From CAYFZO01 sp965223735 (GTDB lineage Bacteria > Pseudomonadota > Gammaproteobacteria > Poriferisulfidales > Oxydemutatoraceae): a stretch of 64,000 nt of DNA. Each line of letters starts with the position of its first letter. Positions within the stretch are counted from its first letter, which is position 1. The translations under genes and the position numbers were made by a program. The notes under the pieces are model-generated. The model did not search any database. It was not told the DNA's origin and worked only from the letters and a program-made list of their open reading frames with translations. The stretch covers positions 868,001-932,000 of the forward strand of contig OZ245010.1 in NCBI GenBank assembly GCA_965223735.1. Direction: 5' to 3'. Positions 53,595 through 62,200 of the stretch are shown here, piece after piece.

Positions 53595-54422
53595 TTATTT
53601 CTGACACCTCGTGCAATAAAAAGACGAGCGCTGCCCGATCACACGGCGCACGATATTGCCCGCACATTGCGGGCAGGACAAGCCGCCGCGGCCGTACACC
53701 TTCAGGGCATGGCGAAAATAGCCGGGGCGCCCGTCCTCACGAACAAAGTCCCTCAACGTCGTGCCACCTTGCCTGATCGCGCCTTTCAATACTTCGCGGA
53801 TTGCCGCGGCGAGCGCGTCATAACGCGCCTCCGAGACGCACCCGGCACGGCGCGCGGGATGGATGCCCGCCACGAACAACGCCTCGTTGGCATAAATGTT
53901 GCCGACTCCGACCACCACTTTCGAGTCCATGATGAATGACTTGACCGGCACCGTACGCCCGCGCGACCTGCGGTAAAGATAAGCGCCGTCAAACACGTCG
54001 CCCAGCGGCTCCGGCCCAAGCGACGCAAGCAGCGCGTGGCGCAGCGGGTCGCGCATGACCCACAGTACGACGCCGAACTTGCGCGGATCCCTGAAACGCA
54101 ATACCCGATCGCAGCCTCTGTTGCAGGCCAGCACAAGATCAAAGTGATCGTGCGGCGAAGGCGCAACGTCGGTGGCGATGACGCGCAGGCTGCCCGACAT
54201 GCCGAGGTGCATGATCAGGGTGCCGCCGTCGGTGTGGATCAGCAGATATTTGCCGCGGCGCGACACGCGCCCGACGGTGCAACCGACCGCTTTCTTTTCG
54301 ATCCCCGGCGTCACCGGGCGACGCAGCCGCCGCTGGCGCACGACCGCCCTGCGGATACGAAACCCCACGAGGTGAGGCTCGACGCCGCGGCGCGTGGTCT
54401 CGACTTCCGGCAACTCAGGCAC
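53595..54422 (-). CDS. mutM: Formamidopyrimidine-DNA glycosylase
   Basis: A 275-residue base-excision-repair enzyme removing 8-oxoguanine and Fapy lesions. The mature N-terminus PELPEVETT with catalytic Pro and Glu starts right after the GTG at 54422. The helix-two-turn-helix region (YANEALFVAGIHP) and the C-terminal zinc finger (CPQCAGN ... FYCTRCQ, four Cys) are intact. The extra 50 codons upstream in the open frame are excluded because Pro2 must follow the start. It lies ten bases downstream of the chorismatase-like gene on the same strand. Confidence 0.96.
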   Translation of the reverse strand: MPELPEVETTRRGVEPHLVGFRIRRAVVRQRRLRRPVTPGIEKKAVGCTVGRVSRRGKYLLIHTDGGTLIMHLGMSGSLRVIATDVAPSPHDHFDLVLACNRGCDRVLRFRDPRKFGVVLWVMRDPLRHALLASLGPEPLGDVFDGAYLYRRSRGRTVPVKSFIMDSKVVVGVGNIYANEALFVAGIHPARRAGCVSEARYDALAAAIREVLKGAIRQGGTTLRDFVREDGRPGYFRHALKVYGRGGLSCPQCAGNIVRRVIGQRSSFYCTRCQK

Positions 54423-54432
54423 GTCTAAGGGG

Positions 54433-55368
54433 TCAAACAACCAGTGCCTCGATCTCGACACACAGTTCCGGACGACATATCTCTCCCTCGAACAAGGCAA
54501 CCGATTCGGCCGTGAACTCCGACGCGGCAAGCAATTTACGCACCGTGTCGACATAGTCGGCTCGCGCGACATAAATTTTCAAAGAAGTCAGGTGCTGAGA
54601 CGCGCTGAAATCCGGCATCTCGTCGATCAGCGCGCGCAGATTGAGAAGCGCCTCGCGCAGTTGCGCCGCCGGATCGCCGGGATGCCGCGACTCATGGCCG
54701 ACAATGCCCGCGGTGCCCGACACGTAAAAATGCGTGCGCCCCTCCCACGCCTTGCAGACTGCGCGCGCGAACAACGGACGTTCCCGCGCCGCCGACAGCG
54801 GATAGCGCCAGGCGCTGACCTGGCGCGGATTCTCAACCATCGTGCCCGACGTGCGCGACGCGAGAAAATACATCACGCCGGAAGCAGCGTGCGTGCCGAT
54901 CACGGTGGCGGCACAGTAACTCCGTTTGGGCGACGCCTCGAACGCCGCAAACCGGCCACGGCAAAAGTGCCGGTAGCGCGATACACCCGCCTCCCGCGCG
55001 TGAATGTCCGGCAGGTAATGCCAAGCCCTCAATAAATGAGCAAACCCCAACCCTCCAAACACCCGGAACATGTCCTCATACGCCGCGCGCGTTGCCGCCT
55101 CGAGCGACCCGGCGAGGTCAAGGTACAACCAGCCGAAACAGATCTCTCCGTTATGAGCATAATGGAAAGCGCCGTCGTGGCCGCGCGCAACCGGTGTGGA
55201 ACTGACCCAGTCCTCGGCGGCGGCAGTGCCAACGAGCGGACGCAGGCCGGTATGCACCACCGGCTCCCCGCCGCCGCCGTGCGACGGGTCGGGATCAAAC
55301 GCGACACGGACCAGCAGACCCGTGTCAGGCTTGTCGTCCCGGTCTGCAGATCGGACATGAATTCGCAT
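54433..55368 (-). CDS. Chorismatase-family enzyme (FkbO/Hyg5/XanB2-like)
   Basis: A 311-residue protein of the chorismatase family related to RidA (YjgF) folds. Visible blocks are VGVLIGTHAASGVMY-like (here VIGTHAASGVMYFLA), VENPRQVSAWRYP near residue 205 and FYVSGTAGIVGHESRHPGDP near 240-260. Characterised members remove pyruvate from chorismate to give 3-hydroxybenzoate, 4-hydroxybenzoate or a dihydrodihydroxy acid. In Xanthomonas, XanB2 supplies 4-hydroxybenzoate for ubiquinone and pigment. The product here cannot be decided by eye. Its start ATG 55368 stands at the boundary of the accessory region that contains the DGR. Confidence 0.8.
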   Translation of the reverse strand: MRIHVRSADRDDKPDTGLLVRVAFDPDPSHGGGGEPVVHTGLRPLVGTAAAEDWVSSTPVARGHDGAFHYAHNGEICFGWLYLDLAGSLEAATRAAYEDMFRVFGGLGFAHLLRAWHYLPDIHAREAGVSRYRHFCRGRFAAFEASPKRSYCAATVIGTHAASGVMYFLASRTSGTMVENPRQVSAWRYPLSAARERPLFARAVCKAWEGRTHFYVSGTAGIVGHESRHPGDPAAQLREALLNLRALIDEMPDFSASQHLTSLKIYVARADYVDTVRKLLAASEFTAESVALFEGEICRPELCVEIEALVV

Positions 55369-55749
55369 GGGACGCCGATTATATAGCCGCCGCCAGTGTT
55401 CGAGGCCATGTTCGAGGCCACCACCTTTGGGACACAAGAGGCAGACGTTTTGCGCGCTTATGGCAGGGCGTCAAGTTTGTATCAGGCTGCCTGGGGTCAT
55501 CCCGAAGTTGACGTGCAGGTTGTCGGTCGGCGTTGTTGGTTGGCGTGGTGCCCCGCGCGCAGATGTCGCGGCAACCCGGGCAGGCCTGAAACATCGGAGA
55601 CCAAGTTGCGGGGGCGGTTCAGCGCATTGCGGCAGAGGCGGCGCAAGTGGAGTACGGGGAGGGGGCCGCGACGGGCGCGGCGTCTTTGGTCTGGCGGAGA
55701 AAGAGGGTCTGGCGGAGAACGTGGAGGAGTGTAGCCGGGAACTGGATTG
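55369..55749. repeat. Gene-free boundary region with a dispersed repeat
   Basis: Positions 55413-55473 match 44294-44354 of the other accessory block at about 50 of 61 bases. The rest is open in several frames but codes nothing recognisable. A frame ending at 55753 (with NVEECSRELDW at its end) meets the toxin remnant start at the TGA-GTG boundary and might be the remains of an antitoxin, but it does not resemble YefM. Confidence 0.5.
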
Positions 55750-56011
55750 GTGAGTTGGAAGATCGTCTATACAAGGCAGGCGCAAAAAGACGCAAAGAAA
55801 CCTGCTGGATCGGGATTGAAGCACCAAAGCACAGGAATTGCTGGAAACGCTGCGAAACCCGTACCGGGCATTACCACCCTCCGAGAAGCTGGTTGGAGAT
55901 CTGACCGGCGCTTATGCCCGGCGGATCGACATCCGGCATCGGCTGGTCTATCAGGCGCCCGATCCCGTGCGCATCGTGAAAGTCATCCGGATGTGGACGC
56001 ATTACGAGTGA
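55750..56011 (+). pseudogene. YoeB/Txe-type toxin remnant, frameshifted
   Basis: Starting at GTG 55750 the frame reads SWKIVYTRQAQKDAKK, then runs off the family. One base further over, the same stretch continues as KAQELLETLRNPYRALPPSE, KLVGDLTGAYARRIDIRHR, LVYQAPDPVRIVKVIRMW and THYE, ending at the TGA 56009-56011. That is the C-terminal two thirds of a YoeB/Txe ribosome-dependent mRNA interferase, with the catalytic Glu/Arg/His and C-terminal Tyr region. An extra base near 55830 separates the two parts, so it is probably inactive. No YefM-like partner gene is intact. Confidence 0.75.
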
Positions 56012-56204
56012 GTCGATGCGACAACGGCTTCAAGGAAGGCCAAAAAAGCGCCGGGGTTCGCAGCCGCTACTGCCCGGCGCCCCGTCTTCCTGACAGCACT
56101 ATTGGGCTGCACTCAAATTCCCTGTGCAGCCAGGACTGTCGCTCATGGACACCACCCGGCACGCCAGCATCGACCTTGATCGACGCTGTTCCGGCAGCAG
56201 GCGG

Positions 56205-56320
56205 CCTGAGCCAACCGGAACCCGTTATTGTTGTTGCGGTTGTTGCGGTTGTTCCTGTTGCGGTTCGCCGCACGCAGGTTCCCGGCGTTGTTGTTGTTCC
56301 AGGAGCCCCCGCGAAGCACG
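56205..56320 (-). repeat. DGR template repeat (TR)
   Basis: This 116-bp segment on the minus strand aligns base for base with 57805-57920 at the end of the target gene. It is rich in AAC codons: its translation in the target's frame reads GSWNNNNAGNLRAAN then RNRNNRNNRNNNNGFRLAQ. I count 24 differences from VR1, of which 23 are at TR adenines (minus strand). The last 20 or so bases on each side (GGGTTCCGGTTGGCTCAGG at the 3' end) are identical, matching the conserved ends expected for mutagenic retrohoming. The TR overlaps the 3' end of the reverse transcriptase reading frame. Confidence 0.95.
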
Positions 56321-57328
56321 GGCTCGTATGGCAACAGCCCTCGTAAACTTCACGCCGCCGAAGATATTGCGGCGCAATCCCCACGTCTCGCCATGCCGGG
56401 CGTGCCCTATCCAGCTCATCACGCCGGGCTGAAAATCCGACAATTCACGCCGCCCCGCACGGTACTCTTCCGCCATGCCGCGTAGTCGGCGGCGAAAGCG
56501 GTAGCCGTTATCGTTGCGCAGCCAGCGCCTGCCGGCCGTCAACTGAAACCCCAGCACGTCCTGCTTTTCGCTGGTCCGGCACAGCTGCTGCTTCAGCGGG
56601 TGCAGTTGCAGGCCCAAGACGCTCAACGCTTGACCTGCCCTGTCGCGCAAAGCCCACAGATCAGCCTTGTTGTCGCCGAACAGGAAGAAGTCATCGACAT
56701 AGCGCATGTAACCCCCCGCCCGCCGTTGCAGCTCGTGGTCAAGGGCATTCAGGTACAGATTGGCCAGCACCTGGCTGGTCAGATTGCCGATCGGCAGCCC
56801 CCGCCTGTCCCCGGCGGAATCAACGATGGCGTCGAGCGCCCGCAACGCATATTCATCTTTCAGATAACGCCGGATGCAGGCTTTCATCCCGTCGTGCGGG
56901 ATCGAGGGGAAATAGGCCGCGATGTCGAGATGCAGCACGTAGGCATAACGTCGGGCCTGCGCCTGGTAATAGTCCAGTGCGCGATGCACCCCCATGCCTT
57001 TGCGGCAGGCCCAGGATTGATCGATCATCGATCGATCCAGCCACGGCTCGATGACGTTCATCAGCGCGTGATGAACCACCCGGTCGGCAAAAGGCGCGCA
57101 GGAGATCACTCTCGGCTTGCGTTCGTAGAGGGTGAATTGCCGGTAGCCGCCCGGCTGCCACGTGTTGCCCGCCAATCGCCGTTGCAACTCGATCAAGTTG
57201 GTTTCCAGATCCAGCGCGAAGCGGGCGACGTCATCGCGCCGGGCCTTGCCCCGCCGGGCTTTGCGCCAGGCGAGATGCAGATTGTCGAAACTGCACACCT
57301 GCGGCCAGATCCTGCCCAGGCGCTTCAT
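56225..57328 (-). CDS. DGR-type reverse transcriptase
   Basis: A 367-residue RT. Catalytic Asp is in LDIAAYFPSI near residue 135 and the YVDD box is at 210-213. The block GLPIGNLTSQ (residues 177-186) is diagnostic of diversity-generating retroelement RTs. About 30 C-terminal residues (LLEQQQRREPACGEPQQEQP and following) are encoded within the TR; the stop codon TAA lies at 56225-56227 inside it. The start ATG overlaps the Avd stop as ATGA. It copies TR RNA with adenine-specific errors and directs the cDNA to the VR. Confidence 0.96.
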   Translation of the reverse strand: MKRLGRIWPQVCSFDNLHLAWRKARRGKARRDDVARFALDLETNLIELQRRLAGNTWQPGGYRQFTLYERKPRVISCAPFADRVVHHALMNVIEPWLDRSMIDQSWACRKGMGVHRALDYYQAQARRYAYVLHLDIAAYFPSIPHDGMKACIRRYLKDEYALRALDAIVDSAGDRRGLPIGNLTSQVLANLYLNALDHELQRRAGGYMRYVDDFFLFGDNKADLWALRDRAGQALSVLGLQLHPLKQQLCRTSEKQDVLGFQLTAGRRWLRNDNGYRFRRRLRGMAEEYRAGRRELSDFQPGVMSWIGHARHGETWGLRRNIFGGVKFTRAVAIRARASRGLLEQQQRREPACGEPQQEQPQQPQQQ

Positions 57329-57687
57329 GCCGGCTTCGCCCGCGAAACACTTTTCAGCCAGCCGCCGATCTGCCTGCCCAGGTCCACCATCAACCGGGCG
57401 CCGTGCTGGTAAGCCTTATGCGAAATGGCCTTCAATTCATAAGCCAGACGCCACAGGTGCTTCAGCACGTTGAGTTTCTGACTGGCGTATTCAAGCGCGC
57501 CCGCTTTTCTGGCGCTGAAAGCGGCCTTGACCAGATGCTCCAGCACCAGCAGCGCGTGGTTCTCCAGCCTCTCCCCGAGGATGAAACGCCGCTTGCGGGG
57601 AAAGCGGTCGATCTGAGGGATCAGCCACCGGATCATCTGGTGGCAGGACTCCACCGCCTGCGGCAATTGGGGCGTTTTTTCGGTCAT
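57325..57687 (-). CDS. avd: Avd-like accessory variability determinant
   Basis: A 120-residue all-helical protein. The block IDRFPRKRRFILGERLENHALLVLEHLVKA (split over residues 26-55) is the pattern of bAvd-type four-helix bundle proteins that bind the DGR reverse transcriptase. The basic surface and the helix KLNVLKHLWRLAYELKAI fit the fold. The gene lies between target and RT, and overlaps RT by four bases (ATGA), indicating coupled translation. Avd pentamers are required for mutagenic retrohoming in Bordetella phage BPP-1. Confidence 0.88.
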   Translation of the reverse strand: MTEKTPQLPQAVESCHQMIRWLIPQIDRFPRKRRFILGERLENHALLVLEHLVKAAFSARKAGALEYASQKLNVLKHLWRLAYELKAISHKAYQHGARLMVDLGRQIGGWLKSVSRAKPA

Positions 57688-57718
57688 GGCCGCATCATCA
57701 GAATTTCCCCCGCTGACG

Positions 57719-57824
57719 CACGGGCCGACGCCGCCTCACGGCGGCGCGGCTCGCTCACGCTCGCCGTCAAGGGTCCAAGCATCAAGCGCCAAGGGATCAT
57801 AAGTCCTGAGCCAACCGGAACCCG
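57719..57824. repeat. 106-bp direct repeat, copy 1 (VR 3' flank with hairpin)
   Basis: This segment is identical to 63856-63961. It includes the last codons and stop of the target gene and about 80 bases beyond. Within it, 57724-57750 forms a hairpin on either strand, about 11 pairs with one bulge and a GTGA (minus strand) tetraloop. A hairpin just downstream of the VR is also found next to the BPP-1 VR, where it aids retrohoming. Confidence 0.85.
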
Positions 57825-59200
57825 AGCTCGCTGAAGCGGTAGCCGCGGAAGAACCCGTAGCGGTCCGCCGCACGCAGGGCCCCGGCGAGGTTGCTGAGCC
57901 AGGAGCCCCCGCGAAGCACGACGCGAATCCTGACGCCCTCAATATCCTTGACATCATCGCACCCGCGCGTCCAGGCACTGCCATCGACAGGCGCCCCCCT
58001 GTAATCCTCATGCCAGCAATCCTCCACCCACTCCCACACGTTCCCATGCATATCATGCAAACCGAACCCGTTCGCCCTGAAACGCCCCACCGGGGACGTG
58101 TACTGATACCCGTCATTGCAATGAAAACTTCCGCACTTGTAACCGACAGGGCAAAGACTATCGTCAAAGCAGTTGGCGTTGCCGCGAAGCGACGCCTCAC
58201 TGTTGCCGGAATAATACCGGGTTTCGGTCCCCGCCCGCGCCGCATACTCCCATTCCGCCTCCGTCAGCAGACGGTACCGCTTCCCCATCTCCCGCCTCAG
58301 CCACTCGACATACGCTTTGACGTGATCCCAACTCACGCACACCACCGGGTGTTGACCCGTCTGGCTGAAACCGGGATTGCGCCAGTCGGCATTGGCATCG
58401 AAGACCACCTTTCCCTCACCTTGATCCCACCTCAAACAACCACTGCCCGCATCGTAGCCCGTCGCCTTGACAAACGCCGCAAACTGCGCCCGCGTCACTT
58501 CATGTTTGCTCACCGCGAAGGACTTGATCCGAACCGTATGCACCGGACGCTCACCATCGTCGCCCCCGCCCTGAAGGTCCCCCATCCGGAAACTCCCGCC
58601 CGGCAACACCACCATCTCCGGCTCGAAATATCGCGCTGCTCGATGGCCCGGCATGGCCGACGTCAGCCAAGTGCCGATTACATACCCCACTTTGCCGTCC
58701 GCCAGTTCAACCTTATGCCAGCCTGAACCCCCCGACCCAACCACCGACACCGCTTCCGACGCCGAGAGTCTGCCGATGATCTCATGCTTCATCCCCGGCC
58801 CCGAACGCACGTTCACGTCCACACGCGCATACATCCGCCGGACTTCAGGCCGCTCTGCAACCACCTCGCCAGACCCTTGCCGGGCGGGCGGCTTCTGTGC
58901 AACGCGGGCGGCAGCTTCAGGCGCATAACCTTTCCCGACAGAGGCCGACGAGGCTTTGGCAAGGCAGACAACTTCAGAGGCGAGAACCTGTGACGTTCGG
59001 TCTGGCGCGGCGGCGCCGACATCCATGCTCCAGCAGACGCTCTCAGCCTGCGCGGCCTGATAAAGACCGTGGACAAAAGAGAAAAAAAGCAAGCCGGGCA
59101 TTATCATGGCGCCTGCCTTCCGGGCGCGGCCCGCCCCCCGCAGCCTCCGTGCAAACGCAGGCTTCCCCGTTCTCAGGGCATTTGTACTTTGGTTTGACAT
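57797..59200 (-). CDS. DGR target protein: signal peptide, SH3-like domain, FGE/C-type-lectin-fold domain
   Basis: A 467-residue secreted protein. A signal sequence (MIMPGLLFFSFVHGLYQAAQA) ends near residue 52. A bacterial SH3 domain covers about 124-182 (VDVNVRSGPGMKHEIIG; GYVIGTWLTS). A formylglycine-generating-enzyme-type domain fills 190-467 (MVVLPGGSFRMGD; FAVSKHEVTRAQFAAF; LLTEAEWEYAARAGTETRYY; GLHDMHGNVWEWVED). The last 39 codons are the variable repeat (residues about 427-465) ending GFRLAQDL. This fold is the usual DGR ligand-binding scaffold. The start ATG 59200 has AGGAGGTGG upstream, but a second start at 59107 would give a more ordinary signal peptide. It overlaps the preceding gene by 28 bases. 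Confidence 0.92.
   Translation of the reverse strand: MSNQSTNALRTGKPAFARRLRGAGRARKAGAMIMPGLLFFSFVHGLYQAAQAESVCWSMDVGAAAPDRTSQVLASEVVCLAKASSASVGKGYAPEAAARVAQKPPARQGSGEVVAERPEVRRMYARVDVNVRSGPGMKHEIIGRLSASEAVSVVGSGGSGWHKVELADGKVGYVIGTWLTSAMPGHRAARYFEPEMVVLPGGSFRMGDLQGGGDDGERPVHTVRIKSFAVSKHEVTRAQFAAFVKATGYDAGSGCLRWDQGEGKVVFDANADWRNPGFSQTGQHPVVCVSWDHVKAYVEWLRREMGKRYRLLTEAEWEYAARAGTETRYYSGNSEASLRGNANCFDDSLCPVGYKCGSFHCNDGYQYTSPVGRFRANGFGLHDMHGNVWEWVEDCWHEDYRGAPVDGSAWTRGCDDVKDIEGVRIRVVLRGGSWLSNLAGALRAADRYGFFRGYRFSELGFRLAQDL
57805..57920 (-). repeat. DGR variable repeat 1 (VR1)
   Basis: This is the 116-bp counterpart of the TR. Of the 24 differing positions, 23 are where the TR minus strand has A. 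The exception is at 57827, where the TR carries the T of the RT stop codon. Encoded residues at the variable positions include Leu, Ser, Tyr, Gly, Phe, Glu and Asp in place of the Asn-rich template. Confidence 0.95.
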
Positions 59201-62200
59201 TTTGGGCCACCTCCTGTGGGGCATCTTGCCGGAAAACTCCGGTTTTGAACTGTCCAATTTATGGGGAAGCCTACGCTTTCTACACCAGTAATCTTCAGAC
59301 TGACCCTTCTATTCAAGGCGTGTATGAAACTGTTTTCACCTTTCAGCATTGTCTCTTCAAACCGTTTCTCCTCTCCCTCATTATTCTCAGGATCCCATTT
59401 CACCAGCTTAATTTCGGGTATTTTCCCGCAAATTTTAAGGGCTTCTGGTTCATTGACCAAGGTTTTCAATTTACGGCACACCGCTTCTGCTCTTCTATTT
59501 GCCAGTTCCATATTTGTCTTCATTTCGTCTCGGCCTGTATGCGGCCTTTTATCCGCCAGCCCCATCACTTTAATCACCGGATTACCACCTCGACAATTCC
59601 CAAAGTGTTCAGTCAGCTCGCTTGACATTTTCTTCCAATCGTCTTCTTCCACCTTCAGTTCATCTTTGCCGGTTTCAAATAGAGGTAACCAAATCATTGT
59701 ACTTTTCGACGTTGAGCCCTCGACTACAGGAGAATGGTAGTTCACCACGACTTTCGTCGTTGAGCTGCAATGTGTATGAGAACAGCTCTCTACGGCCTTT
59801 GGCGTTGAATCCAGGCTTCTCATGTATCTGTCAAATTCCTGAACTTCAAATCCTTGCTTTCCATCTTCGATCAATACGGCGTTGCCAAACCGAATGACGC
59901 TACTCGGTGCATCTTTGAGATGAAGATGAAACCTGTCACTATGTTTAATACAGTATCCGCTAAGACAACCGGTCCCCAGTAGTGACAATAAAAGAATACC
60001 GATGAACCCATATGTATAACTTCTCTTTGAGGTGATAAAGAAATCAATCAGAGAGCGCTTTTTGAAAATTGCCTCGTGCGCCAATACCAATGTTTTCTGT
60101 TTCGGAATCCTGATTTCCATGCGCTTTTTTGCACAACGTGCCGTCGCCTGGTAAAATGCCAACAATGCAGTGATAACCAAAAAAACAGAACCAGCTGAAT
60201 GAACAGGGTATTGCACCAACGCCTGAAGCCCACTTTCCCAAGTTTGCAAAGGAGCGGTACCGGGTAACACGAATGTGAGTGCCGCAAAGTATATAAACAC
60301 GGAAAAAATCAATATTATGGATGGCTTAAAACCATCAATCACCAGGTAACGCCTATAGAACCTCTTCAGATACGGATAGATATCATCTGGCTTCTCGCGA
60401 TTCACCCAAGTAAGAAGTTTTTTAAATACTTCTTCCCTTAATTCGGTTATAACTTTAAGTTTTTTCGTCACTCCTCCTAAATTTTCGACCAGTTCCCCAC
60501 TACTTTCAATTCCCATCTTCAGCCCACCCACTTCCGCCAATACTCCTTTCAGATTTTTTAATTCTGGTGTTTGGGGGGTACCCCAGTGGCCCTTGCCCGC
60601 ATTTTTTGATAGTTTCAAATAATCATAGATTTCACGCTTCCTATTCTTTTTCATGCCCTCGTAACATTCAGAACATTTTCTAAGTCTGGATTTCAAGTCT
60701 TTAAGCCCACTTGACATACCCCCCTTCAAACTACTTACTGTTTTTTCAAATTCAGATTTAAAGTCTCTAAATCCACTTAACACACTCTCCACTAAACCCT
60801 TTGCTGTTTTCTCTGCTTCCTCAAGTTCAGATTTCAAACCTTCAAGCTTGTCTTGCGCGTTTTTCGTCAGACTTTTCACTTTTTTTTCCACGTTCTCAAA
60901 TTCCTCTCTCAAGTCCCTAAGCCTGTTTTGCACGTCCTCCACCCTCCTTAACCATCCCTTTTTTACTCCTGTTGCTTTCTTAAGTTCGGCTTCCACACCT
61001 CCAAGTTCGTTTCGCGCGCTCCTCACCTTGTCCGACCCTTCCCTTTCCACTTTCTCAAATTCATTTTCCAAATCTTCAAGTCTGCTTTGCATATCCCCCG
61101 CCAGAGCTTTCTCTTTTGTTTCCTCAGAGATCTTTCGCACTTCCCTTATTTTCTCAAGTTCAACTTCCACACTTTTAAGCTTGCTTTGCGCGTTTCTCGC
61201 CAAGTTCTTCACTTCTTCTTTTGCTTCCTCAAGTTCAGCCCCCAGATCTTTAAGCTTGCTTCGAGCACCCTTCACCAGTCCCCCCTCTTCCTCTTCTTTA
61301 AGTTTCTTTCGTGCCTCTCTTACTTTCTCAAGCCCAGCTTCCAGACCTTCAAGCTCGCTTTGTACATACTCCGCCAAACTCTCATTTTCCACTCCCTTAA
61401 GTTCAGCTCCCAGACCTTTAAGCTCGTTTTGTGCATACTTCGCTAAACTCTCATTTTCCACTCCCTTAAGTTCAGCTTCCAGGCCTTCCAGATCTTCTTC
61501 CACTCCCTCAACCGCAGATCTCAAGCCTTTAAGCTTGCTTCGCACATCCTCCACCAAACCTTCCTCTCTTACTTTTTCAAGTCCTTCTCTTGCGCCCCTT
61601 ACTTCCCCAATTTCAGATCTCAAGCCTTTAAGCTTGCTTCGTGCGTCCCTCACCAAGTCTTTCACTCCTTTTTTTACTTTCTCAAGTTCAGCTTCCAGAC
61701 CTTTAAGCTCGCTTTGTGCATCCCCCACCTTCTTTAACCTCTCCTCTTTTACCTCCTTAAGTCCATCCTTGAATTCAGTTTCCAACCCCTCAAGCGTACT
61801 TTGCGCATTCCCCACCAACCCATCTTTCTCTACCCCCTCAAGTGCAGCCTTCAAATCTTCAAGCTTGCTTTTCGCATCCTCCATCAACCCCTTCTTTTCA
61901 ACCTCCTCAAGCGCAGTCTCCAGGTCTTTAAGCTTGTTTTGCGCACCCTCTACCAAGACACCGCCCTGTTTTACTTTCTCAAGTTCAGCTCCCAGATCTT
62001 CAAGCTTGTTTCGCGCGTCCCCGACCTTCGTTAACCTCTTTGCTTCTCTCACAAGCCTGTCCTTAAATTCACCCTCCAGCTTTTCAAGCCTGCTTTTCCT
62101 CGCATCCCCCACCAGACCCTTCTTCTTTATTTCCCCAAGTGCAGTTTCCAAGCTTTCAAGCTTGCTTCGTGCATGCTTTACTTTCTTCAACTCCTCTTCT

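Noticed and set aside
55367..55753. Possible antitoxin gene preceding the YoeB remnant
   Set aside because: The frame ends at the toxin start, but its sequence lacks YefM/Phd features and crosses a dispersed repeat.
56143..56334. Small frame reading through the TR (GSWNNNNAGN...)
   Set aside because: It has the target's frame but no ribosome-binding site or upstream domain; it is the template repeat, not a gene.
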